Source: Granulicella sp. (GTDB taxonomy: Bacteria; Acidobacteriota; Terriglobia; Terriglobales; Acidobacteriaceae). From it: DNA of 64,000 nt. Location: NCBI GenBank assembly GCA_025408425.1, contig JANXYX010000013.1:186001-250000 (forward strand), written 5' to 3'. The notes under the pieces are model-generated. The model was not told where the DNA came from, did no database searches, and saw nothing but the letters and a program-made list of their open reading frames with translations. Made by a program: the position numbers and the translations under genes. How positions within the stretch are numbered: the first letter of the stretch is position 1; every line of letters starts with the position of its first letter. Below, one piece after another: positions 1 to 8,155 of the stretch.

Positions 1-354
1 TCAATCGTAAGCCGCGACGGTAAAGACCCATTGAATAACAAAGCAGGACTCGATCTGTTCGCGGAGGCTTATCTCGCGGGTGCCCCACGCGAAACCCCAT
101 TTGCATCCCCAGCTTTTGCTGATGCTTCCAACCTTCCACCCGTTCTCATCCAGATAGGTGAAAATGAAGTCATGCTGAGCGAAGCTATGGAGCTTGCGGC
201 TCATCTCGGGGAGAGCAAGGTCCGAGTGATACTGGAAGTCTGGCCTGAGATGTTCCACGTGTGGCACTTCTTCTCTCATGTGCTGCCGGAAGGGAGGCAA
301 GCGATCGAGCACGCTGCTGCTTTTCTCGACGAAGCTATCCGCTTAGGCCGATAA
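1..354 (+). CDS. alpha/beta hydrolase fold-3 esterase, C-terminal part (cut by left edge)
   Basis: The frame is open to base 1, so the gene begins outside the window; the TTG at 31 in the ORF track is not a credible start. The visible 117 residues match the C-terminal third of HSL-type alpha/beta hydrolases: 'DPLNNKAGLDLFAEAYL', then 'LPPVLIQIGENEVMLSEA', where the acidic residue (E or D) of the catalytic triad normally sits, and 'MFHVWHFF', which carries the catalytic histidine. These proteins cleave short acyl esters. Next to glycoside hydrolases a carbohydrate or aryl esterase role is possible, but that is inference. It ends 12 bp inside the convergent acyltransferase remnant. Confidence 0.75.
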   Translation, partial: SIVSRDGKDPLNNKAGLDLFAEAYLAGAPRETPFASPAFADASNLPPVLIQIGENEVMLSEAMELAAHLGESKVRVILEVWPEMFHVWHFFSHVLPEGRQAIEHAAAFLDEAIRLGR

Positions 355-1026
355 AACCGTCGGAGTTGTCATGGACTGCCAGTCGAGCCGCCCGGTTCGG
401 CTGGCGTCGTCCACAATGAAGCAGCTCACGCCACGATCAAACATTATCCTTAGTATCGTTCCTGGTCGCTTAGGCGGTAAGCCGAGCACGCTGAGGAAGA
501 GCAGCAGGGTTCCTGCCAGGACGAGTGCCCAGCCGATGGGGGCCTGCACGACGGTTGAGTGCAGAGTGTCAACCTGGACTCCAAAGGCTATCGAGGCCAC
601 CAGGCAGCAGCTGACGCTAACCATGGCCGCTACCAAGCGCAGGAATGGGTTCCACTGCACGACGCGGCCTTTCAGGTGGAGCGAGAGCAGCGTTCCGGCG
701 GCGAAGAACTGAAACTGGACGAAGCTGTTCGTCCATTGGCTGCTGAAACCATTCGCTGGATGCATCGCGTAGAACACGACCGCCACGTACGAGACCGCGA
801 TTAGTACCAGCGAGACCGTCTTCACGCCAAAGCGGCGGCCGCAGAGGGCAATGATGGGGATGGCTATGTAGAACTGCTCCTTGACGGAGATGCTCCAGAG
901 GGGATTGACGGGAAAGGCAGGAACCCAACCGTGGAGGCATATCCACCAGTTGCCGGCAAAGAAGGTGAAGGTGAACCTGCCGGTGAAAGGCAAAGACCTG
1001 GGCTTCTTCGACCGCGAGGTACACAT
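343..1026 (-). pseudogene. acyltransferase-3 family remnant
   Basis: The translation contains the acyltransferase-3 signature 'LWSISVKEQFYI' (family: WSLSVEEQFY) followed by several hydrophobic segments, as in membrane O-acyltransferases that modify surface polysaccharides. Family members are usually 350-400 residues; this one is 227. The N-terminal part with the active-site histidine and first membrane helices is missing: the frame hits a stop three codons upstream of the ATG. The last ~25 residues ('SCFIVDDASRTG') do not look like the family's C-terminal helices, suggesting a second disruption. It is probably a decayed fragment, tucked 12 bp beyond the GH31 stop. Confidence 0.6.
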
Positions 1027-1038
1027 CGATTTCTACCT

Positions 1039-3219
1039 TTAAGCCGGTTGAGAATCTGTGGGAGATGCCGAGTTCCAAGTGGCTACCGTGTAGCGATAGT
1101 TTCCCTGCTGCTTTACCGTGCCGACTCGAGTAGCGGCGTTCCATGTGAGGTGAAGGGAATCGCCCTCTGGTGTGAGCAGCGAGAAGGGAAGGTGTCCGTC
1201 GCCGAAGACTCGGACTTCGAGATTGCGGCTTGCCGGATCGGCCGTGGAGTTGGTGATCGATGCTAGAGGGAAGACGGAGCCATCCATGACGAATACGGGG
1301 ATTTTGTGCGTCGCGGCGGGAATGTCGATGGTCGTGCCGCCAGCTACCGGTTCGCCCGTCCAGAAGTTATGCCACTGACCTGGAGGCAGCGTCAGCCGAC
1401 GACCAGGCTCTCCGGCAAATAGTGGAGCGACGAGCATACGGTCGCCAACCATCCAGGCATCTTCGGTCCTTGCGATGCCGGTATGATCGGGCCAGTCGAG
1501 TGCAAGGGCTCGGAATGGCGGCGTACCGTCAGTCGCATATCGGGCAAAGGCAGCGCGCAGATAGCAGATGAGTTGCATGCGCCAGCCAATGATTTCCCGG
1601 CAGCGGCCCTCAAGCTTTTCCCAGTTCGCCGCGAAATCGTTGGCATTGTTCTTCTTCCGGTCCAGTTGCTTCCAAGGTGGGCTCGGGATGTACCAACCAT
1701 TGATGAGCGCCAGCGGCGAAAACACAACAGTTTGAAGTCTGCGAATCAGGTCCTCTTCACTCTTTGCATCTCGAACCTCTGGGCACCAGAGCAGGCCGCT
1801 AAAGCCCGAGTTCACCAGCGCTCGCACGAACTGACGGTGGTCATATAAATCGCTGTACAGCACAAACGGATAAGGCGATGCAAGCGCTCCGCTCGACCGA
1901 ACCAGGCCGTAAGTCGACCTCTTGCGCTGTTCAAACTGTTTCCAAAGCGCGCTCTGATATCCGAGCCCAAAGAGACTGTGCATCTGTTCGCCATCGGGTC
2001 CAGAAGGAAACTGGCTCACCTCCGAGAACGACCAGGCGCCCGTGTAGTCTGAGTTGTCGCACTCGTCCAACTTGAATCCGTCGATACCGCTGTCGATCAA
2101 GGTCGTTCCATGAAAGTCGCCAAAGATCTGCCGCGCCTTCGGATCGTGAAAATCAGGAACAAGTCCACCCCAGACTCCTTTGTTGCCTGAAAGGTTCACC
2201 ATTGGCGTGAAAAGCGGAGAAGAGGGATGAATGAACGCATGCTCCCAAAGGTTAACGTGGTAATTCCGACTCTTCAGCTCCTTTATAAGCCCTACAGGGT
2301 CGGGGAACCGTTCTTTGTTCCAAACATACGTGCAGGAGTACGCGTGCGTCTGCCACCCTGGCTCCAACCCTAGTACATCGCATGGGATTTTCCGCTCACG
2401 GAACTCCTGTGCGAAGGCGACAAGATCCGAGTTGGTTGCGTTGGCTGAGGCTCGATACCAGAAGCCGAGTCCCCACTCCGGCGGATTCACGCCGCCACCT
2501 GAAAACAGGTTGTACCGCCTGACCGCGTCTAGCGTAGTTGGACCCCCAAAAAGATAAACGTCGACTCCACCCGCACCTGGTATATCGACCAGGATCTTTG
2601 AGCTCTGATTCTCTGATAGGCCTTTCGAATAAAGGCCTTCAGTGGACATCGGCAGCACACCTCCACTTTCAATATCGACGGCAAGGTCGGGCTTATCCCG
2701 TGACCCGCCACAATAGAAAGTTGCATAGCGTGCTGTGTCGACCAGTACGCCATACCCTAGACTGCTGACATAAAACGGCACCGGTGCATGGGATTCTCCT
2801 GTGTCGGAACGTGGGTCTGCATTCACGCGCAGCGTGCGCTTCTTACCGCGGTTCCGTACCGAAAAGAACTGCAGGCCGAAGCCATATATCTCCTCACCCG
2901 CTGCGAGCGGAAGTGTCAGCGATGTACCGCGCGGACGAATGCTACCTTCAGGGGGCGAAAGCGGTGGCTTGCCGACCAGAGTCGCCGCACGCAAGGCTTC
3001 CGAGCGAGGTTCAACGAGGCGCGACGAGACGGGAGAAATGGCTTCCGGCGATCCAATCGTCGCCTTCCAGATTCCCGGGCCAACCTGGCTCCATCGGCTA
3101 TCGAGTTGCCGCGTTCCCTTCGAATTTTTCTGCCCCAGCATACTGGGATCAAGAATGGCTAGCCCGGTGCCAGCAATGAGACCCATGCCAAGTTGTCTCC
3201 GATTGATTGACTTTGACAT
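1039..3219 (-). CDS. glycoside hydrolase family 31 enzyme (alpha-glycosidase), Tat-type signal
   Basis: Starts with a twin-arginine-like leader ('NRRQLGMGLIAGTGLAIL'), so export is likely. The GH31 layout is visible: an N-terminal beta-sandwich, then a TIM barrel whose nucleophile motif reads 'GIDGFKLDECD', a second acidic site in 'FVLYSDLYDHRQF' fitting the acid/base, and C-terminal sheets ('DRMLVAPLFAGEPGRRLTLP', typical of GH31). GH31 includes alpha-glucosidases, alpha-xylosidases and some alpha-galactosidases; the substrate cannot be fixed here. At 726 residues it is of usual length. It lies downstream of a lyase, GH43, GH29 and a TonB receptor on the same strand, so it likely acts on side chains of the same polysaccharide. 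Confidence 0.85.
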   Translation of the reverse strand: MSKSINRRQLGMGLIAGTGLAILDPSMLGQKNSKGTRQLDSRWSQVGPGIWKATIGSPEAISPVSSRLVEPRSEALRAATLVGKPPLSPPEGSIRPRGTSLTLPLAAGEEIYGFGLQFFSVRNRGKKRTLRVNADPRSDTGESHAPVPFYVSSLGYGVLVDTARYATFYCGGSRDKPDLAVDIESGGVLPMSTEGLYSKGLSENQSSKILVDIPGAGGVDVYLFGGPTTLDAVRRYNLFSGGGVNPPEWGLGFWYRASANATNSDLVAFAQEFRERKIPCDVLGLEPGWQTHAYSCTYVWNKERFPDPVGLIKELKSRNYHVNLWEHAFIHPSSPLFTPMVNLSGNKGVWGGLVPDFHDPKARQIFGDFHGTTLIDSGIDGFKLDECDNSDYTGAWSFSEVSQFPSGPDGEQMHSLFGLGYQSALWKQFEQRKRSTYGLVRSSGALASPYPFVLYSDLYDHRQFVRALVNSGFSGLLWCPEVRDAKSEEDLIRRLQTVVFSPLALINGWYIPSPPWKQLDRKKNNANDFAANWEKLEGRCREIIGWRMQLICYLRAAFARYATDGTPPFRALALDWPDHTGIARTEDAWMVGDRMLVAPLFAGEPGRRLTLPPGQWHNFWTGEPVAGGTTIDIPAATHKIPVFVMDGSVFPLASITNSTADPASRNLEVRVFGDGHLPFSLLTPEGDSLHLTWNAATRVGTVKQQGNYRYTVATWNSASPTDSQPA

Positions 3220-3276
3220 CGTCGTATTCCTTTCATTTGTTCGCCGCCACGTAGGGTGATTGCATACAACTGACTG

Positions 3277-5322
3277 TCAGTTGGACGTTAGCGACACGTG
3301 GTCGAAGCAGACCTCTGTTGTGATTTTATGGAGGCCTGAGTTCAGAAAGAGGCCGACACGAAGGCTTCTGTTAGGGATGTCCGTGGTTCCGATCTCAGAC
3401 CACTTACTGCCGTCCATCGAAACTGCCGCGTGCAGCGTTGTGTCGTCGAGTTCGAATCGAAGCGAGAGAGGCCCGGCCAGACGTCCAAAGGTGATGGTCG
3501 GAGCGGAAAGTTGACTAGTAATCACCGTATGCGAGGATGCTCCGGCCTCGTCAGTGCGTAGCAAAGAAGCCGACCATGCAGGCCGCTCCATTTCTCCACG
3601 GGACGAGAGCAAGAGCATCGCTTCGACAACGTTAGCTGCCCCATCACTAAGGACCGCTATGCCTAGTTGAAGGAACTGTGAGGCGATCAACGGGACGACG
3701 CGGGCAGTGAACGTACTCTTCGCCGGCATCTTGCGGTGCACTAGAAAGGCCGTGATGTGCTGGTTATTTTGAGGCACCCCCGCGGACCGAAGTCTGTAGG
3801 TCATTCCGTCAAATGAAGCTGTACTCTTGCCAGACAGCTGTCCTACTGTTTGCTCCTGCCAGTCGGCGGGAAGCCCAACCATTTCCTCGGCCGACGAGGA
3901 AGTTCTATTCGAGCCGACTGCGTTTACTCGGTAGGAATAGAGCCGCGAAGGCTTGACATCTGGATCGCGGTAAGTCGGCCCAACCGCATTCTTAGCGATC
4001 ACTGCATATCGAGTGTCGCCGTCCTCCGCACGGCTTATCGTGTAGCGCGTTGTACGGGCAAGAGGCACAAAATCGAGATCTATTGCTCCGTTGTTCGCTA
4101 GTGCGTGTAGGCCGGATGGCACAGCTACTGACGCAGCCTCATCCGTGTCAGGGCTGGCCTCACGTGTATACAGCAGGGTGCCAAAGCCGGTGTGGTCGGC
4201 TCCGAACCCAGCAACTTCGGGACGAAGCTTCTCAGCCGCGCGTTGAGTCCAGGGCGCTGGCAGTCCTCGCCGATGAACGTAGTGGTTGTATATCTGCTCG
4301 AAGACTGGTCTCAGAGTGCTCCTTGGCGAAATGGCGTTGTGGCGATATTTGCCGGTTTGGTCGATATCGGGCTCGAACGGAACGTCTTCCCCGAGATTGT
4401 AGCGGGCTGTGTATTCAAAGCCGAGAAGCAGTCGATTGTCGAGGTTGGCATAAAGGTCCAATCCCTGGTGCCATGCCATCTCGCAACAGTCGCCCATGTG
4501 CGCCAGTCCAAGTTGTGTGTGCTGTTGATCGCGACCGGTCTCCTGGCATTCGCCGTTAGCATAGATGTAGTGAGCGAGTTGGCCATCGCCGCAGCCAAAG
4601 CGGTAATACTGAAGCGCGCGATCGAATAGCGGATGGTCGTCGTCGTAGATGGCGATCGCCATCATCATCTTCAGGGCTGCTGTGTCCCAGTTTCCGTTTG
4701 CAAAGGGGGCGAAGTTGGCGACGACGGGGAGAACTATCTCGCGAAGCATTCTCCCGAATCGCTCCGCCTCGGCAGTAGCCCACCCGCTTTTTGTATGCCG
4801 CATGAGCTCCGCGGCATTCACCATCTTGAAACCTCCCAGTGCCGCGCAGAGCACTGAGTCTGAACCGGATATCACTCGCAGAGTCGTTGACCACGCGTTC
4901 AGAATGCCGATCGACACTTTCGCGTATGCGGGATCGCCAGTAATGCAGTTCATCAGAGCGCATTGATATGCGGCATTTGCGTCGCGATCGAACTCCTGGG
5001 AATGCACTGTGGGATTGCGCCCAATTTCTGCGAAGGCTCCTCCGCTGGCGTAAGTCAATTGCGAGAGAGGGTGGGCGCGTAGAGCCTCAAACCCGACAAG
5101 GATTGGTTGGGTTTGGTGTAGAACCCCCTCCCGCATTCTCGCCAGATCGCCATGGCTATGCAGCATTCCAGGATGTGAGAAAGCTTCAGATTTTTTGTCC
5201 GATTGAGAGACTTCGGGCAACGTGCCCTCGCCGAGCAGTGCCGGTGCGAGCGTATAACCAGCGCCCACCGAGAGTAGTAGAGTGTTGAAGCGGCGGCGGG
5301 AGAATATATCTATCGCGGGCAT
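3277..5322 (-). CDS. alginate-lyase-fold polysaccharide lyase (PF05426-like) with C-terminal accessory domains
   Basis: The ATG at 5322 is preferred over the track start at 5397: it places a Tat-like leader 'FSRRRFNTLLLSVGAG' near the N-terminus and has GAGGA upstream. Residues ~50-390 look like the alpha/alpha-toroid of the alginate-lyase Pfam family, with 'FANGNWDTAALKMMMAIAI' and 'ANGECQETGRDQQHTQLGL' (Asn, Arg, Gln and His clusters typical of this group and of PL38-like glucuronan lyases). After it come a fibronectin-III-like stretch ('SRLYSYRVNAVGSN') and a sandwich resembling DUF1349/LamG ('MDGSKWSEIGTTDIPN'). Expected role: beta-elimination in an exported uronic-acid polysaccharide. 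Substrate unknown. Confidence 0.7.
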   Translation of the reverse strand: MPAIDIFSRRRFNTLLLSVGAGYTLAPALLGEGTLPEVSQSDKKSEAFSHPGMLHSHGDLARMREGVLHQTQPILVGFEALRAHPLSQLTYASGGAFAEIGRNPTVHSQEFDRDANAAYQCALMNCITGDPAYAKVSIGILNAWSTTLRVISGSDSVLCAALGGFKMVNAAELMRHTKSGWATAEAERFGRMLREIVLPVVANFAPFANGNWDTAALKMMMAIAIYDDDHPLFDRALQYYRFGCGDGQLAHYIYANGECQETGRDQQHTQLGLAHMGDCCEMAWHQGLDLYANLDNRLLLGFEYTARYNLGEDVPFEPDIDQTGKYRHNAISPRSTLRPVFEQIYNHYVHRRGLPAPWTQRAAEKLRPEVAGFGADHTGFGTLLYTREASPDTDEAASVAVPSGLHALANNGAIDLDFVPLARTTRYTISRAEDGDTRYAVIAKNAVGPTYRDPDVKPSRLYSYRVNAVGSNRTSSSAEEMVGLPADWQEQTVGQLSGKSTASFDGMTYRLRSAGVPQNNQHITAFLVHRKMPAKSTFTARVVPLIASQFLQLGIAVLSDGAANVVEAMLLLSSRGEMERPAWSASLLRTDEAGASSHTVITSQLSAPTITFGRLAGPLSLRFELDDTTLHAAVSMDGSKWSEIGTTDIPNRSLRVGLFLNSGLHKITTEVCFDHVSLTSN

Positions 5323-5519
5323 TGTCTGGGATTGTCCTCGGAGAATTGGGAGCGTTCTCTTACGGGTGCAGATAACGATATGTCTCAGGTCAACCATGTC
5401 AACCCACTACAAAGAGTAGGTGAAACATTAGCGCTCCAGGCGCAACCCCATTGATCTGGTTGAAGCTTGCCAACAATTTGAAATTTAGCAACAAGCTATA
5501 GTTAGCAGCGTGCCTGCGG

Positions 5520-6527
5520 TTACTTAGGATCTAGAACGGTTGTTATGCCGGTCTTGATGTCTAAGGTCCACGGTTTCGGTTCTGGCAGCTTTATCTGACC
5601 GCCACCGATCTCCAATGGCATCCATACATAGCGGCTATCCCACAGGGTCTTAGGCGTCCACCGGTCACCGGCGTAGATCACAGTAGTTGTCTGCGTGCCG
5701 GCAACCTTGATAAGCATGCTGGACTGCGAGTCATAAGTGTTTGCTTCGGGCGGAGCGATATCCTTGAACTCGATCCACGGACCTCCGAGTGCTTTCGCGC
5801 TAGCGTACACGTTGGGGTTAGCTTTCCATCCCGTGAGATGAGATCCCACGACGTAATAGAGCCCTTTGTAATGAACCAATGCACCGCCTTCAAGCGGTGC
5901 CTGGACAAAAGCCACCTGCTTTTCGACGGACATGTAGTCGTCTGAGAGCTTGGCGATGAAAAAGCCTTTCGTAGGTCGCGACTCAAAGATCAAGTAAGCG
6001 GAACCGTCATCGTCGATGAACTGACCGATATCGCGGCTCTCCTGATCCAAAGGACGAAAGCTTCGCACGTAGATGTAATCTCCGTCGACGCGATCACTGA
6101 CGGCAACAGCCACCCGGGCGAGTTTGTATCCCGGTCCGTCGAGGTGCAGATACATCACAAATTTCTTGGTTTTTGCGTTGTAAAACGCTTTGGGCCGTTC
6201 GAGAATCCAATTGCCGAGGTGCTCTGGATCACTCATTTTCAGCACTTGTTTGCGAAACTTCCAGTGAACTAAATCTGCGGACGAGTAACAAGCTACGTAT
6301 CGCTTATCAGGATCGTTAGTCTGGGTGCGATCCTCGCCAAACCAGAAATAAGTGTCTTTCAGCTTGATGATGCCGCCGCCATGAGCTTCGATCGGTTGAC
6401 CACGATCGTCGAGCCACGGCTTCCCGGGATGTACGACGTTATCCTGCGCAAGGGAAATCCTCGTTACAACAAGCAGCAGCAACAAAGCTAGGCGTTCGGG
6501 GAGAGTGCGGTGGAAATGACGTTGCAT
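5520..6527 (-). CDS. glycoside hydrolase family 43 (subfamily 24/34-like, exo-beta-1,3-galactanase type)
   Basis: A signal peptide ('LALLLLLVVTRISLAQ') is followed by one five-bladed propeller domain of about 300 residues. Motifs 'EAHGGGIIKLKDTYFWFGE', 'ERPKAFYNAKTKKFVMYLH' and 'YDSQSSMLIKV' match the GH43 group containing exo-beta-1,3-galactanases rather than arabinanases. That group is known for lacking the normal Asp base; a glutamine in the 'DSQS' segment has been implicated instead (family knowledge, recalled). No CBM follows the catalytic domain, so it is a single-domain enzyme. It shares strand and neighbourhood with the GH29 and lyase genes. Confidence 0.75.
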   Translation of the reverse strand: MQRHFHRTLPERLALLLLLVVTRISLAQDNVVHPGKPWLDDRGQPIEAHGGGIIKLKDTYFWFGEDRTQTNDPDKRYVACYSSADLVHWKFRKQVLKMSDPEHLGNWILERPKAFYNAKTKKFVMYLHLDGPGYKLARVAVAVSDRVDGDYIYVRSFRPLDQESRDIGQFIDDDGSAYLIFESRPTKGFFIAKLSDDYMSVEKQVAFVQAPLEGGALVHYKGLYYVVGSHLTGWKANPNVYASAKALGGPWIEFKDIAPPEANTYDSQSSMLIKVAGTQTTTVIYAGDRWTPKTLWDSRYVWMPLEIGGGQIKLPEPKPWTLDIKTGITTVLDPK

Positions 6528-6637
6528 CTTACGACCTCTCTTATTCTTAAGGCTGGAGCGATAAACCTTACTCTATTGGGGCACAGGTCTTGCGACCCAT
6601 CGCGTTTTCCGCTGTGGCTATCACCATCTCCGTCTCT

Positions 6638-8014
6638 TCATCTCGCCACGACGGGAGTGATAATCGTTCCGATCTTTGCTGCAGGTGATGCGATCGCCAC
6701 CGCGACGATAGTATCGACTGCTTCTGAATTTTCACTTAACGTCACCTTCAAACCCTCAGAGGTTTGTGCGCAGGTAGCCTTTCCTCCCGTAAGCGCCACA
6801 CAGCCCAGGACTTTCGTGGACGTGGGAAGGGAAGGCATCACAAGCGTCTTGCCGGTGAGATTGAGGATATGGAGAAAGATCGTCTGGTCATGATATGTAG
6901 AAACGCCAAAGTCTCCTGGAAGATACGGACCACCACGAGTCTTATAGATGCTTTGGCCATACTGCTTCAGCCAATCGCCAACTTCACTTAGGCGTTCGGC
7001 CTGTGCTGGCTCAATCTGACCATCGGGACGTGGCCCCACATTGAGCAGCAGGTTTCCATCGCGTCCGACGGCTCCAACCAGCAGGCGAATTACATCGTCT
7101 CGCGACTTAATCTTGGCGTTTGGCTGATAACCCCAAGCACCGGTGGTAAGTGTCGTGCAAAGTTCCCACGGATGTTTGTTGTCGAAACTTCCGATCGCAT
7201 TATCACCTTCGCGCGACAGAAAATCCGCCGGCGCATCGGTGCGGTCATTGACGATGATCGATGGCTGAGCGTTACGTAAGTTGTTAACTGCTTCAACGTC
7301 TTGCCAAGAGAACAAGCCCGCGTAATGCTGATCTTTCGGCCGCCGGTGCCATCCCCCCTTGAAGTTGACCCCGTTGAATCCAAGCCAATCCTCGCCACCA
7401 CCGTCGAACCACAGGATATCGAGCTTTCCATAATGCGTCGCCAATTCATTGAGTTGGCGATGGTACTGCTCGCGTAACTCCTTGGCGTTCGGTCGATAAA
7501 CATCTGGGAAGAAGAACCCAGGGAATCGCCAGTCGAGCGGAGAATAGTACAGCCCTACGCGCAAGCCAGTCTTGCGAACAGCGGCAACGTAATCGGCCAC
7601 AAAATCCCGGTGAGCCGCAGACTTCATCGCCGTAAAGCTGCTACCGGGATCGTCGAACAGCGCGAACCCATCGTGATGGCGTGCCGTTAGCACGGTGTAT
7701 CGCATGCCGGCGGCTTTGGCTACTGCGGCCCATGCATCCGGGTCGAACTTGTCCGGCTTGAACTGGTCGGCCAGCTTAGCATATTCGTCGACAGGAATCT
7801 GCTCATTCCACTGGACCCATTCACCACGGCCTGGAATGGAATAGACACCCCAATGCATGAAGAGTCCGAATTTAGCATCGCGCCACCAGGCTATACGCGC
7901 TGCGGCAGCTTCGTAGGAGATTGTGGTCTTCTGCTGCGCCGACGTGACAGATGTCATTACAATGAGGATTACTAAACCAACAATAATCTTTGAAATGAGT
8001 ACGGGCCTTCTCAT
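6638..8014 (-). CDS. alpha-L-fucosidase, glycoside hydrolase family 29
   Basis: The start at 8014 is favoured because AAGGAG lies five bases upstream and the product then begins directly with a signal peptide ('LISKIIVGLVILIVMTSVTSAQ'); the longer ORF adds 28 implausible residues. GH29 hallmarks: 'WWRDAKFGLFMHWGVYSIPG', 'TARHHDGFALFD', and the nucleophile motif 'LDILWFDGG' with Asp about residue 204. A C-terminal beta-sandwich closes the protein at ~458 residues, a usual length. It removes terminal alpha-L-fucose from glycans in the periplasm or outside. An L-fucose-isomerase-like gene and sugar symporter lie 32 kb away. Confidence 0.92.
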   Translation of the reverse strand: MRRPVLISKIIVGLVILIVMTSVTSAQQKTTISYEAAAARIAWWRDAKFGLFMHWGVYSIPGRGEWVQWNEQIPVDEYAKLADQFKPDKFDPDAWAAVAKAAGMRYTVLTARHHDGFALFDDPGSSFTAMKSAAHRDFVADYVAAVRKTGLRVGLYYSPLDWRFPGFFFPDVYRPNAKELREQYHRQLNELATHYGKLDILWFDGGGEDWLGFNGVNFKGGWHRRPKDQHYAGLFSWQDVEAVNNLRNAQPSIIVNDRTDAPADFLSREGDNAIGSFDNKHPWELCTTLTTGAWGYQPNAKIKSRDDVIRLLVGAVGRDGNLLLNVGPRPDGQIEPAQAERLSEVGDWLKQYGQSIYKTRGGPYLPGDFGVSTYHDQTIFLHILNLTGKTLVMPSLPTSTKVLGCVALTGGKATCAQTSEGLKVTLSENSEAVDTIVAVAIASPAAKIGTIITPVVAR

Positions 8015-8155
8015 TGATCTCCTTGGGTATGGTCGAGCATGTCTGGGCTGTGTTCTGCAAACGATCTCGCAGGGGTAATGGCACTGGATTAGAGACACAG
8101 TTTTTGAAGCGAGCCCACTACTTGTTCTAAAAGCAGGGGGCTCGTTCTGATGAAG

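Noticed and set aside
617-1144. 175-aa minus-strand ORF over the acyltransferase remnant
   Set aside because: Only the other frame carries the acyltransferase motif; considered as a frameshifted N-terminus but shows no membrane helices or family match.
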